A stretch of 64,000 nt of DNA from Deinococcus malanensis (GTDB lineage Bacteria > Deinococcota > Deinococci > Deinococcales > Deinococcaceae): contig NZ_BMPP01000015.1 in NCBI RefSeq assembly GCF_014647655.1, positions 1 to 64,000 of the forward strand, in the 5' to 3' direction. The notes beneath the pieces are model-generated. The model did not search any database. It was not told the origin of the DNA and saw only the letters and a list, made by a program, of their open reading frames with translations. The position numbers were made by a program, and so were the translations under genes. Of this stretch, positions 36,497 through 45,326 are shown in pieces (the stretch's first letter is position 1; every line of letters starts with the position of its first letter).

Positions 36497-38938
36497 TCAG
36501 GCCTCACCCAGGACCTCCAGCTCGGTCAGGTTGAGGAGTTGAGCGGCGCCGCCGCCGTCCGGAATCAGCAGCGTCTTGATTTCGAAGGCACCCAGCCCGG
36601 TCTGGATCTGACGGTCCAGCCCGGGCAGGTTCACCTGAGCCTGCACCGGATGACCGTGGGTTTCGACCAGCCGCAGGACGTAGCCGTGGTTGTCCTCGGC
36701 ACGCTTGAAGACCGTCACCTGCGCGTTGGCCGGTTCGACCTGCATAAAGGACGCGGCCGGCGCAAACGCGCCGTCGTGGTAGGTCTCGGGAATCACCACC
36801 GGCCGCTCGGTAAGCACCGCCGCCTCGCGGGGGGTGCCGGCGTCCCGCCAAGTGCCGTCGTGTGGGTACAGCCAGTAGGTGAATGCCTGCTCGCCCTGGT
36901 CCAGGTAGCGGTAGTCGCTGCCCTCGACCGGCTCGTAGGGATCGTGATGCGCGATAACCGGGGACCGCAGGACGGTCAGGCCCAGGTCGGCGTCCAGGGC
37001 GTGGTAGCTGTATTTGGCGTCGTTGATCAGGCTCAGGCCACGGATGACTCCACTGGGGCGGTACACGCCGCTGAGGTCGATCCAGCGCTGCCCCGGTTCC
37101 TCGTTGCCATTGGTGGGGCGGGTCGTGACTCCGTAGGGTACTTCAAAGGTCGCCTGCGGAAAGTGCAGGTGCGCCGGAAAGTGCAGCTTCAGCACCCGCT
37201 GCTGCTCATGCCAGTCCACCCGGACGCGGACTTCAATATGCGGCTGGTCGGCGTACAGCATGAAATCCTGAGTGAGGGTGCTGCGCCCGTAGCGGCTGGT
37301 GGTGCGGATGGTGCTGCGCACCGGGCCGTGTTCGAGTAGGACGCTCGTCGAGTCTGCAAAGCGGCCGGCGAGATCATCATAGCGCAGCAGCGAATGACTC
37401 CAGGTGTCGCTGGGGTCGCGCATGACCTGCCCGACAGCGGCGGTGTCGCGAAACACCTCGGCACCCGTGCGCTTGTCAAGCAGGCTGGCGATGCCACCGG
37501 TCTGCGGGTCGATGTCCAGCCGGAAGTTGCTGTTTTCCAGATGGGTATCGCTCGCGTCCACCGGCGGTGTCTGGGGTGCCGCCTCGGGCAGGATGGTGTA
37601 GGTGCGGTAGCCGAACGGCGGAAGGTCCGCGGTCCAGAGCAGCCGTTTGCGCCAGCCGGTGACGGTCGCTTCGGACTGGATGCGCTGCGCGGGAACGGGC
37701 TGATCGCGCTCGTCAACGATGGTGAAGTCGGTGGGTACCCCCCCCGTCTCGTGCTCGATGGCCACGCGTGCCGGCCAGGGGTGCGGGTTAAACACCACGT
37801 ACGGCTTGCTGCCTTCCCGATGAGGCACGGTCACCCGCCAGCTGATGCGTTGCAGGGCGGCGTTGGCGACGTGCTGGGCGGTGGCCAGGGCTTCACCGTA
37901 CTCGTTGCGGGCGTCCTCGTAGGCACTCTCGATGGAGGTGCCGGCCAGAATGTCATGGAACTGGTTGAACAGCACCCGCTTCCAAGCCCGTGCCAGGTCG
38001 TCATGCGGGTAGGTGATGCCCGTCAGAGCCGTCGCCAGTGCCGCAAGTTTCTCAGCGCGCACCAGCGCCAGTTCCGCTGCGCGGTTCCAGCGCTTCACGC
38101 CGGAGTGTGCCGCGTAGCAGCCGACGGCGTGGTACAGCAATTCGCTTGACCACACCGGGACGTCGGTGTGCTGCACGGCGTTGAAGTACTGCCGTGGATC
38201 GCTCAGACGCAGTTCGGGAAGGTCGGGATCGGCTTTCAGGCGGGCGATGGACGCCAGGTTCTCGGTGGTTGGCCCGCCGCCATGGTTGCCGACGCCGTAG
38301 AAGCACATCAGTTCATTGACCGTGCCGCTGAGTTCGGTGGTGCACTTCCGGATGTGAGCTTCGAGGTCCTTGCCCCAGGTGCAGTATTCATAGGGAATAC
38401 GGAAGGTCAGGACGCGCGAGCCGTCAGGACCCTGCCACCAGAACAGCCGGCTGGGGAGCGCCTGCTCGTGCGGTCCCGGTCGCATGAAGGTGTAGCGCTT
38501 CAGGCCGCTTCCCAGCAGGATCTGCGGCAGCGTGCCGGCATGTCCGAAGGAGTCCGGGTTGTAGCCGGTATCGGCGGTGCGGCCAAAGTGCGCCTGAAAG
38601 AACCGCTGCCCGTAGAGCCCCTGGCGCACGAAGGCTTCACCGCTCGGGATGTTGCAGTCCGGCTGTACCCACCATCCGCCCACCAGGGCCCAGCGGCCCT
38701 CAGCAACCCGGGCGCGGATCTCCTCGAACATCTCCGGCTCGTTATCGAGAATCCAGGCGTAGTGCCCGGCCGAAGAGGCCGTGAAGATAAAGTCGGGATG
38801 TTCCGTGAGGCGGTCGAGGGCCGAGCGGTAGGTGGCCTTGATTTCCTGGTAGCCCTCCTGCCAGTTCCAGAGCCATACCGGGTCGATGTGACCATTGCCG
38901 ATCATGTGAAACACTGCGTTCTTTGGCGGGGCGGTCAT
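36497..38938 (-). CDS. GH38 alpha-mannosidase (paralogue 1)
   Basis: An 813-residue cytoplasmic glycoside hydrolase with no signal peptide. The GH38 N-terminal domain has zinc ligands in GNGHIDPVWLW and the nucleophile D129 in GYNPDSFGHAGTLPQIL. A three-helix middle domain (about 270-380) contains ARAWKRVLFNQFHDILAGTSI, where His and Asp complete the zinc site. C-terminal beta domains follow. It removes alpha-linked mannose from small oligosaccharides. It closely resembles the GH38 at 47169-49676. The ATG at 38938 overlaps the SIS gene stop (ATGA), which settles the start over the Met 14 residues upstream. Confidence 0.92.
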   Translation of the reverse strand: MTAPPKNAVFHMIGNGHIDPVWLWNWQEGYQEIKATYRSALDRLTEHPDFIFTASSAGHYAWILDNEPEMFEEIRARVAEGRWALVGGWWVQPDCNIPSGEAFVRQGLYGQRFFQAHFGRTADTGYNPDSFGHAGTLPQILLGSGLKRYTFMRPGPHEQALPSRLFWWQGPDGSRVLTFRIPYEYCTWGKDLEAHIRKCTTELSGTVNELMCFYGVGNHGGGPTTENLASIARLKADPDLPELRLSDPRQYFNAVQHTDVPVWSSELLYHAVGCYAAHSGVKRWNRAAELALVRAEKLAALATALTGITYPHDDLARAWKRVLFNQFHDILAGTSIESAYEDARNEYGEALATAQHVANAALQRISWRVTVPHREGSKPYVVFNPHPWPARVAIEHETGGVPTDFTIVDERDQPVPAQRIQSEATVTGWRKRLLWTADLPPFGYRTYTILPEAAPQTPPVDASDTHLENSNFRLDIDPQTGGIASLLDKRTGAEVFRDTAAVGQVMRDPSDTWSHSLLRYDDLAGRFADSTSVLLEHGPVRSTIRTTSRYGRSTLTQDFMLYADQPHIEVRVRVDWHEQQRVLKLHFPAHLHFPQATFEVPYGVTTRPTNGNEEPGQRWIDLSGVYRPSGVIRGLSLINDAKYSYHALDADLGLTVLRSPVIAHHDPYEPVEGSDYRYLDQGEQAFTYWLYPHDGTWRDAGTPREAAVLTERPVVIPETYHDGAFAPAASFMQVEPANAQVTVFKRAEDNHGYVLRLVETHGHPVQAQVNLPGLDRQIQTGLGAFEIKTLLIPDGGGAAQLLNLTELEVLGEA

Positions 38939-39522
38939 GCTTGACGGTCCTCTACAAAGGCGTCGTCGATGGTTTCGCACAGCACGTGAATCAGCAGGAT
39001 GTGCATCTCCTGGATCTGCGCGGTACGCTCGCTGGGAGCCTGGAGCGTCAGGTGGGCAGTCTGCGCGGCCCGGCCACCGTTTTCGCCGGTCAGGGCGATG
39101 GTGAAGGCGCCGCGCTCACGGGCGACCTCCAGGGCACGGACCACGTTGCCGCTGTTTCCACTCGTGGTGATGCCGACCAGCACATCTCCAGGCTGAACCA
39201 GAGCCTGGGCCTGCCGGGCAAACACTTCTTCGAAGGCGTAGTCGTTGCCGATGCAGGTCAGTGCGCTCGAATCGGTGGTCAGGGCAATTGCTGGCAGCGC
39301 GCGGCGTTCGCGGCGGTAGCGTCCGGTCAGCTCGGCAGCGAAATGCTGCGCGTCTGCGGCGCTGCCGCCGTTACCGCAGGTCAGCAGCTTGCCGCCGCCC
39401 TGTAGGGCGCTCACGCAGGCCTGCGCGGCGGCCTGAACCTCGGGGGCTAGACCAGCCAGGCGGTCGAGGGCCTGGCGGTGACGGTCGATGTAGCTCGTAA
39501 GGTGATGCGTAGCAAGAGTCAT
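38935..39522 (-). CDS. SIS-domain isomerase (phosphoheptose isomerase-like)
   Basis: A 195-residue SIS-domain protein of the GmhA type: LLTCGNGGSAADAQHFAAELTGRY, ALTTDSSALTCIGNDYAFEEVFARQ, TTSGNSGNVVRAL, ALTGENGGR, QIQEMHILLIHVLCETID. GmhA converts sedoheptulose-7-phosphate to D-glycero-manno-heptose-7-phosphate, but no other heptose genes are visible here. In this setting it more likely isomerises a phosphorylated sugar made by the preceding kinase. It overlaps both neighbours by ATGA, so the three proteins are translationally coupled. Confidence 0.88.
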   Translation of the reverse strand: MTLATHHLTSYIDRHRQALDRLAGLAPEVQAAAQACVSALQGGGKLLTCGNGGSAADAQHFAAELTGRYRRERRALPAIALTTDSSALTCIGNDYAFEEVFARQAQALVQPGDVLVGITTSGNSGNVVRALEVARERGAFTIALTGENGGRAAQTAHLTLQAPSERTAQIQEMHILLIHVLCETIDDAFVEDRQA

Positions 39523-40508
39523 AACGAAACCTCCAGCGGCTCGCGCAGCGCGACGGCTGCGGCGCCAAGTATGCCAACGTTCTCCGCGAATGCGGCCGGA
39601 CAGATCTCGACGCCTTCGGCGAGCGAAGGCATGCTGCGCCGCGCCACCCGGTCGCGCAGCGGAACGAACAGCCGGTCGCCGAAATTGGTGATTCCACCGC
39701 CGATCACCACCCGCTCGGTGTCAAAGGCGTGCACGACACTGGCCACCCCGGCCGCGAGCATGTCCAGGGTTTCGTCCCACAGCGCCGTGGCGACCGGGTC
39801 ATTCGCCTCCAGAGCCGTCAGGACAGTCTGGGCAGTGATGTCGCTGAGACTGGGGGTCAGTCGTGCCAGCAGTGATTCAGGATGATCGGCCGCCGCTTCG
39901 CGTGCTCGCCGGGCGATGTTGGTTCCCGAGGCGTAGCCTTCCAGACACCCGCAGCCGCCACAGTTGCAGCTGGGGCCATCGTAACGGACCTGAAGATGCC
40001 CCAGCTCGCCGGCGTTGCCGTGTTTGCCGCGGTACAGTTTTCCATCCAGGATCAGGCCTCCGCCGATGCCGGTCGAGATGGTCAGGTAGACCATGTGCTG
40101 GGTGCCGCGTCCGGCTCCGAAATGGTATTCGGCCAGGGCAGCGGCATTCGCGTCGTTCTCCAGGGCCACGGGCAGCCCCAGGCCGTCGTGAAGGTTCTGT
40201 ACCAGGGGATAGTCGATCCAGCCGGGCAGGTTCGGAGGATTCTGAATCAGCCCGCGCTTTGTGTCGAGGGGTCCCCCACAGCCCACGCCAACACGTTCGA
40301 TGTGCGCCCGGCTGCGTCCCAGCAGCATGCGGCTCAGGTGCAGTACCCGCTCGATGATCCTGTCGGGGCCCTGCTCAACCTGGGTCGGAATGCGGGCTGA
40401 GTCCAGCAGCTGGCCGGTTGCGGTGACGATGCCGGCAGCCAGCTTTGTACCGCCGATGTCGATCGCCAGGACATGACGGGTGTTGGCCTCCAGCGGAAGC
40501 GTTGTCAT
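39519..40508 (-). CDS. ROK family sugar kinase
   Basis: 329 residues with no DNA-binding domain, so a kinase and not a regulator. The ATP site is DIGGTKLAAGI, the catalytic region ENDANAAALAEYHFGAG, and the ROK metal site ELGHLQV...CNCGGCGCLEGYASG (zinc-binding Cys cluster). Fructokinase/mannokinase and glucokinase activities are typical. In a mannoside operon, phosphorylation of mannose or N-acetylmannosamine is plausible. It is the first gene of the leftward operon, with GAGGAG before the ATG. The AT-rich intergenic region to its right is shared with the divergent ABC permease genes. Confidence 0.9.
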   Translation of the reverse strand: MTTLPLEANTRHVLAIDIGGTKLAAGIVTATGQLLDSARIPTQVEQGPDRIIERVLHLSRMLLGRSRAHIERVGVGCGGPLDTKRGLIQNPPNLPGWIDYPLVQNLHDGLGLPVALENDANAAALAEYHFGAGRGTQHMVYLTISTGIGGGLILDGKLYRGKHGNAGELGHLQVRYDGPSCNCGGCGCLEGYASGTNIARRAREAAADHPESLLARLTPSLSDITAQTVLTALEANDPVATALWDETLDMLAAGVASVVHAFDTERVVIGGGITNFGDRLFVPLRDRVARRSMPSLAEGVEICPAAFAENVGILGAAAVALREPLEVSL

Positions 40509-40730
40509 GAGAAGCTCCTCTGCAGTCAGGTGGAATTTTTATGGGGCGGTGGCCTTAGTCAGGAGCATATACCAAAACCGGCAGTTTTTTTATATATTTA
40601 AGCAACTCACCCGTTCACCTGAAGCGCCATGCCCTCCTTGGGGCAGAGGCAGAAGGTTTCCGCACCGCAGCCGTTCATGTGCCTGTGGTATTCGTGATTT
40701 CCATAGTCCGTCATCCTGTTGGAGGTACAC
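40509..40730. promoter_or_regulatory. divergent promoter region of kinase operon and permease operon
   Basis: 222 bases including an AT-rich core with seven T followed by ATATATTTAAG (about 40586-40602). GTTCA (40613-40617) and CTGAAG (40619-40624) lie beside it and recall the half-sites of the dyad upstream of the ROK repressor gene. No exact promoter could be fixed. The region must drive both operons. Confidence 0.5.
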
Positions 40731-41642
40731 ATGGCCCGTATGAGTCAGGCCCGGCGGAAAGAAGCACTTACCGGGTATTTGTTCGTCGCTCCATGGTTTA
40801 TCGGCTTTATCCTCTTCATTGCCGGCCCGATGCTGTGGTCGCTCTATGCGAGCTTTACGAACTACGACATCACGTCCAAGTCGAGCTGGGTCGGATGGGA
40901 CAACTACCGCCGGCTGTTTTTCGATGACGATCTGTTCTGGACTTCGCTGTACAACACTGGCTTCTACGTGCTGTTTGCCGTGCCGCTGAGTGTCTTGACC
41001 GGTGTGCTGATTGCAGTGCTTCTCAACCAGAAAATTCCCGGACAACGTATTTTCCGGACCATCTTCTTTCTGCCCAAAGTGCTGACCGGCGTCGCTGTCC
41101 TGCTCTTGTGGCTGTGGGTGTTCAATCCGGACTTCGGCCCCATCAACGTGTTTCTCAGGGCCATTGGCATAGAGAATCCGCCGCTGTGGTTTGCCGACCC
41201 CACCTGGGCCAAGCCGGCTCTGGTGATCATGAGCATGTGGGGTGCAGCCGGTGGATACATCATCTATCTGGCCGGTCTGCAGGGCATTCCCCGCCACCTC
41301 TACGAGGCGGCCATGCTTGACGGCGCCTCGCCGATCAAGCAGTTCTGGGCCATCACCGTGCCTATGATGTCGCCCACCATTTTCTTCAAACTGGTCACGG
41401 GCATAGCTGCTGCCTTCCAGTTCTGGGAAACCTCGCTGATTATCTCTGAGGGTGGTCGGGGCGGTCCGTCGTATTCCACGCTGTTCTACGGCCTGTACAT
41501 GTGGCAGAAGGCATTCGGCGAATACCAGATGGGCTACGCCAGTGCCATGGCCTGGGTGCTGCTGATCATCACCCTGATTCTGACCGGGCTGCAGTTCTGG
41601 GTCTCGCGGCGTTGGGTGTACTACGAAGGAGAAGCCCGCTGA
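40731..41642 (+). CDS. carbohydrate ABC transporter permease, MalF/UgpA type
   Basis: 303 residues, six predicted membrane helices, with the cytoplasmic EAA loop EAAMLDGASPIKQFWAITVPMMSP that docks on the ATPase. The N-terminus (RRKEALTGYLFVAPWFIGF) is the standard start of this family (CUT1 importers for oligosaccharides). GGAGGT lies five bases before the ATG at 40731. The last base of its stop codon is the first base of the next gene (TGATG), so the two permeases are coupled. No sugar-binding protein precedes it, which is unusual. Confidence 0.93.
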   Translation: MARMSQARRKEALTGYLFVAPWFIGFILFIAGPMLWSLYASFTNYDITSKSSWVGWDNYRRLFFDDDLFWTSLYNTGFYVLFAVPLSVLTGVLIAVLLNQKIPGQRIFRTIFFLPKVLTGVAVLLLWLWVFNPDFGPINVFLRAIGIENPPLWFADPTWAKPALVIMSMWGAAGGYIIYLAGLQGIPRHLYEAAMLDGASPIKQFWAITVPMMSPTIFFKLVTGIAAAFQFWETSLIISEGGRGGPSYSTLFYGLYMWQKAFGEYQMGYASAMAWVLLIITLILTGLQFWVSRRWVYYEGEAR

Positions 41643-42541
41643 TGACGGTTCAAGAGAAACTCCCCACTTCCAGCACGGCGGTCGTCAACCGGCCGCGACT
41701 GAGTCCTTCTGCCGCAAAAAACCTGTTCTGGAAGACCCTGGCGTTCGCGCTGCTCTGTGCCATCAGTGCGGCGGTCCTGTTTCCGGCACTATGGATGCTG
41801 TCGACCGCCCTGAAGGCCGATACGCAGGTGTACGCCAACCCACCCATCTGGATTCCTGATCCCCTGCGCTTCGACAACTTCAGTAAAGCCTGGTCCCTCG
41901 CGCCGTTCACACGCTACGCCATCAACACCGCGCTGTATGCCGTCGCCGTGGTGATCGGGACAGTGCTGTCCTCGTCGCTGGCGGCCTACGGTTTTGCCAA
42001 ACTGCGTTTCCCGGGCCGGGACGCGATGTTTGCCGTCTTGCTTTCCACCATGATGATTCCTGGCATGGTCACCCTGATTCCGCAGTACATTCTGTTTTCC
42101 AAACTGCAGTGGGTCGGGACCTACCTGCCCCTGGTGGTGCCCAGCTTCTTTGCCGGTGCGTTCTTTACGTTCCTGCTGCGGCAGTTCTTCATGGGGATCC
42201 CCAACGAGTATTCCGAAGCCGCGCGCGTGGACGGCGCAAGCGACTTCTGGATCTGGAGCCGGGTCATCATTCCCCTTTCCAAGCCTGCCCTGGCCACGGT
42301 CGCCATTTTCACCTTCGAAGGCGCGTGGGACAGCTACGTGGGTCCACTGCTGTACCTCAATGATGAAAAGCTCTACACGCTTCAGGTGGGGCTGCAGTTT
42401 TTCCGCACCGCCACCGCCGTGCAGTGGCAATACCTGATGGCCGCGGCCCTGCTGGTCATGCTGCCGGTCATCATCGTGTTCTATTCCTTCCAGCGGTACT
42501 TTGTCGAAGGTGCCTCAATATCCGGCGGGGTCAAAGGCTGA
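41642..42541 (+). CDS. carbohydrate ABC transporter permease, MalG/UgpE type
   Basis: 299 residues, six predicted membrane helices, EAA loop SEAARVDGASDFWIWSRVIIPLSKPAL, and the family ending YFVEGASISGGVKG. Together with the preceding permease it forms the membrane channel of a CUT1 importer. A shared multi-purpose ATPase (MsmX type) and a binding protein must be supplied from elsewhere. A strong terminator follows, so the transcript holds only these two genes. Confidence 0.93.
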   Translation: MTVQEKLPTSSTAVVNRPRLSPSAAKNLFWKTLAFALLCAISAAVLFPALWMLSTALKADTQVYANPPIWIPDPLRFDNFSKAWSLAPFTRYAINTALYAVAVVIGTVLSSSLAAYGFAKLRFPGRDAMFAVLLSTMMIPGMVTLIPQYILFSKLQWVGTYLPLVVPSFFAGAFFTFLLRQFFMGIPNEYSEAARVDGASDFWIWSRVIIPLSKPALATVAIFTFEGAWDSYVGPLLYLNDEKLYTLQVGLQFFRTATAVQWQYLMAAALLVMLPVIIVFYSFQRYFVEGASISGGVKG

Positions 42542-42559
42542 GCAGTCAGGAATGTCATG

Positions 42560-42591
42560 AGCGCGCGGTCCCCGGGGACCGCGCGCTTTTT
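42560..42591 (+). terminator. rho-independent terminator of the permease operon
   Basis: Perfect GC-rich palindrome GCGCGCGGTCCCC / GGGGACCGCGCGC (42561-42586) followed by TTTTT. It starts 19 bases after the stop codon and separates the permease genes from the convergent ROK repressor gene. Confidence 0.85.
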
Positions 42592-42624
42592 ACGGTGCTT
42601 TCACCGTGACCTGCGGTTATGCCG

Positions 42625-43851
42625 TCAGGAATTCACTACTGAAAATTCAGCATGTGATGTGCCGGGCAGCGCCTCGGCCGGATCACGCAGAATGTTGTGG
42701 ATGGCGATGGCCACTGCGCCCAGTGCGGACGCGTCGATGTCAAGCATGCTTTCCATAATCCGGATGTCTTTGGACAGGTAGCCGAATGAGCGCCCCTTGA
42801 CCTTTCGGGCCACGTTTTCTGTCAGGTCAGGCCAGGCCCGCACCAGCTGCCCACCCAGGACAATCACCGCTGGATCATAGTGATTGACCGCGTTGACCAG
42901 CCCGGCCGACAGGTACAGATACACGCGGTCTTTGATGTTCTGGGCCAACACGTCGCCGGCAACGGCCATGCGGTGCAGGTCGGCCGGGTCTTCAGCGTCC
43001 AGCCCCAGCCGGCGGGCTTCCTGCATGATGGCCGGAACGCTGACCAGCGTTTCGAGACAACCCCGGTTGCCGCACTCGCACAGCGGGCCGTCCACATGAA
43101 TGGTGGTGTGTCCAATTTCCCCAGCCAGCTCGTGGGCCCCGCGGTAGACCCGGTCACCGACAATCAGGCCTGCGCCCACGCCAGACCGCAGCGATATGTA
43201 CAGCAGCGTCTCTTCATGACGGCCTGCACCATACCAGCGTTCTCCATAGGCAGCCGCTTTCGCGTCGTCGTCCAGCCAGCAGGGCACCCCGAATCGCTCG
43301 GTCAGGGCGCTGGTGAGCGGCACGTTGCGCCACCCACCGAAGTTCGGTGGCTCGATGACGATCCCCTGGGTGCTGTTGACTGGTCCGGGAATGCCCACCC
43401 CGATGCCGAGGAGCGGCAGAGCAGGATCAATCAGTTCCGTAATGGCCTCGCAGATTGTACTCAGGCCCTTCTTGACGGACGAGGTGGGCCGGAATGGACG
43501 GTCCAGTCGGGCCAGGGCCTGACCACTGAAGTCCGACCGGATCGCGTGGATGCGGGTGCGTGAGACCTCCACCCCGATCAGCTGACCGCGCTGGCGGTTG
43601 AACGACAGCAGCGTTGGCCGCCGCCCGACATTCCGCTCGCCGGACGGGGCTTCGACCAACAGGTTGAAGGCCTCGAGCTCGTTGACCATGTGTGTAATCG
43701 TCGCGGCCGTGAGTCCGGTGGCGTCCGCCAGTGCGCTGCGGGAGATCGGCTGCAGCTTCTGCAGTGCCTCCACGACCACGCTGAGATTGTCGGCCCGCAC
43801 TTCCGGCAGATTGCGTCCCTGCCGGATACTCCTTGATCTGCTCTGATTCAT
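42625..43851 (-). CDS. ROK family transcriptional repressor (NagC/XylR type)
   Basis: 408 residues. An N-terminal winged helix-turn-helix (about 22-75, ISRSALADATGLTAATITHMVNELEAFNLL) is followed by a ROK sugar-binding domain with ELAGEIGHTTIHVDG and the zinc cluster CECGNRGCLETL. It should bind the locus promoters and release them on binding a free sugar or phosphosugar. The start at 43851 has GGGGAGCGGG upstream and fits the family; the frame continues upstream to 44001 but would overlap the GH4 stop. It is the last gene of the leftward GH38-GH2-GH4 operon but has its own upstream dyad. Confidence 0.9.
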   Translation of the reverse strand: MNQSRSRSIRQGRNLPEVRADNLSVVVEALQKLQPISRSALADATGLTAATITHMVNELEAFNLLVEAPSGERNVGRRPTLLSFNRQRGQLIGVEVSRTRIHAIRSDFSGQALARLDRPFRPTSSVKKGLSTICEAITELIDPALPLLGIGVGIPGPVNSTQGIVIEPPNFGGWRNVPLTSALTERFGVPCWLDDDAKAAAYGERWYGAGRHEETLLYISLRSGVGAGLIVGDRVYRGAHELAGEIGHTTIHVDGPLCECGNRGCLETLVSVPAIMQEARRLGLDAEDPADLHRMAVAGDVLAQNIKDRVYLYLSAGLVNAVNHYDPAVIVLGGQLVRAWPDLTENVARKVKGRSFGYLSKDIRIMESMLDIDASALGAVAIAIHNILRDPAEALPGTSHAEFSVVNS

Positions 43852-43890
43852 CCCGCTCCCCGACCCAGACGACGTCTGGATATTCAAACC

Positions 43891-43913
43891 CTGAACAATT
43901 GTACCGCGTTCAG
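43891..43913. promoter_or_regulatory. candidate ROK repressor operator
   Basis: Inverted repeat CTGAAC-N11-GTTCAG, 40 bases upstream of the ROK repressor start and inside the 122-base gap after the GH4 gene. Dyads of this spacing are usual for ROK repressors, so autoregulation is a reasonable inference. Confidence 0.45.
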
Positions 43914-43973
43914 TACTTTGTCCGGCACTTGTGCGCTGCAGGGATTCAAACGTTCGGGTGGTCAATTTGCGCC

Positions 43974-45326
43974 TCATGCCCTCACCTCCGCCCGAAGCCA
44001 CTCAGGCAGCCACGGCTGCTGCGCCGCCAGCAACTCCCGCGACATTGCGCGGATGTCACGCAGGTCCAGCACACTTGCGGTCAGTGGATCCAGGGCCATG
44101 GCCGCTGTCAGTGCGGGCGGGTCGCGGGCAACCACAGCGTCGACGACTGCCGTTTGCAGGGCAATACCAGTGAGGTTCAGGCCGGCACAGGCGCCCGGCA
44201 GCCGACCCATCGTTGCAGGATGCACGCCCCGGGCGTCCACGCGGGCCGGCACCTCCACGCACGCCTCTGCCGGCAGGTTCGTAATCCAGCCGTCGTTGCT
44301 GACATTCACGTAGACGTCGGCCGGCTCGCTTCCCTCCAGCGCCGCGATGATCGGCATTCCCCATTCGCCCGACGCCTGCAGGCCGCGGCTGAGCCGATCG
44401 GCGCTGAGGGCAACGAGAGTGTCCACCTGTCCGGCCACCGTTTCTGCACTGCGCAGGTAATCCCAGCGACGTGGCAGGTGCGTTTTGACTGTCTGCGCTG
44501 AGCGGCGGAAGTAAGGCACGTACTCGGAGGCATGGTGACTCGATTCGCTCGTGAAGTACCCGAAAGTTTCCATCATCTCTGCACGAACCCGCTCCTGGCC
44601 GCCGGCGTAGGTAGCGTCACCTTCGGTCCAGCCGGTGGTGGCGTCATAGTCGGGCAGGAAGCGCTCACGCAGCGCAGTGCGCAGAGCGCTCTGCTGGTCC
44701 ACGCCGCCGGCCTCCACGCTCAGGAACCATGCCTGGTGGTTGATGCCGGCGGCACGGTAGGACAATACCCCCGGGCCGAGCCCAAGCAGTCCCGAGATTA
44801 CGGCCGCCGTACCCGGGATGCTGTGGCACAGCCCCAGGGCCCGCAGTCCCAGCCGTGACAGGTAGAGGGTATTCATGGCCATGGGGTTGGTGTAGTTGAT
44901 GACCAGCGCGTCAGGACAGAGCTCAAGCAGATCCTGCGCCAGCGCCTCGAAGACGGGGCTGCTGCGCACGAAGCGCATCACCCCGCCCGGGTTGAGGGTG
45001 TCGCCGGCGACGCAGTCCACTCCATAGCGCCGTGGGATGTCGAGGTCCGTGCGGTACGCTTCCAGCCCACCGACCTGAAAGGTCAGCAGCACATAGCTTG
45101 CCCCCTGAAGCGCTGCGCGGCGGTCGTGTGTGACCACCAGGTCCAGAGGCCGCGCGTGGGCGTCGGCCACCTGGCGAACGGCCCGGGCAGTCCGGTTGGC
45201 GCGCGCCACGTCAGGGTCGTGCAGCACGAGCGTGGCCCCCTCCAGAGTCGGCTGGGTCAGCAGGTCCGCCGCGAGCGTCAGGGGAAAGGTCACGCCGCCC
45301 GCACCCACGATCACGATCCGCGTCAC
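43974..45326 (-). CDS. GH4 family glycosidase (alpha-galactosidase/alpha-glucosidase type)
   Basis: A 450-residue NAD- and manganese-dependent glycosidase. The Rossmann motif is VTRIVIVGAGGVTFPLTLAADLL, with sugar-binding INYTNPMAMNTLYL, the metal Cys in GLCHSIPGTA, and the metal His in AGINHQAWFL. GH4 enzymes work by oxidising C3, eliminating the aglycone and re-reducing, unlike classical hydrolases. The Cys-His-Ser context matches the alpha-galactosidase (MelA) branch, but substrate range in GH4 is broad. The GTG start at 45326 overlaps the GH2 stop (GTGA), which fixes the start; upstream frame is shadow. Confidence 0.9.
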   Translation of the reverse strand: MTRIVIVGAGGVTFPLTLAADLLTQPTLEGATLVLHDPDVARANRTARAVRQVADAHARPLDLVVTHDRRAALQGASYVLLTFQVGGLEAYRTDLDIPRRYGVDCVAGDTLNPGGVMRFVRSSPVFEALAQDLLELCPDALVINYTNPMAMNTLYLSRLGLRALGLCHSIPGTAAVISGLLGLGPGVLSYRAAGINHQAWFLSVEAGGVDQQSALRTALRERFLPDYDATTGWTEGDATYAGGQERVRAEMMETFGYFTSESSHHASEYVPYFRRSAQTVKTHLPRRWDYLRSAETVAGQVDTLVALSADRLSRGLQASGEWGMPIIAALEGSEPADVYVNVSNDGWITNLPAEACVEVPARVDARGVHPATMGRLPGACAGLNLTGIALQTAVVDAVVARDPPALTAAMALDPLTASVLDLRDIRAMSRELLAAQQPWLPEWLRAEVRA

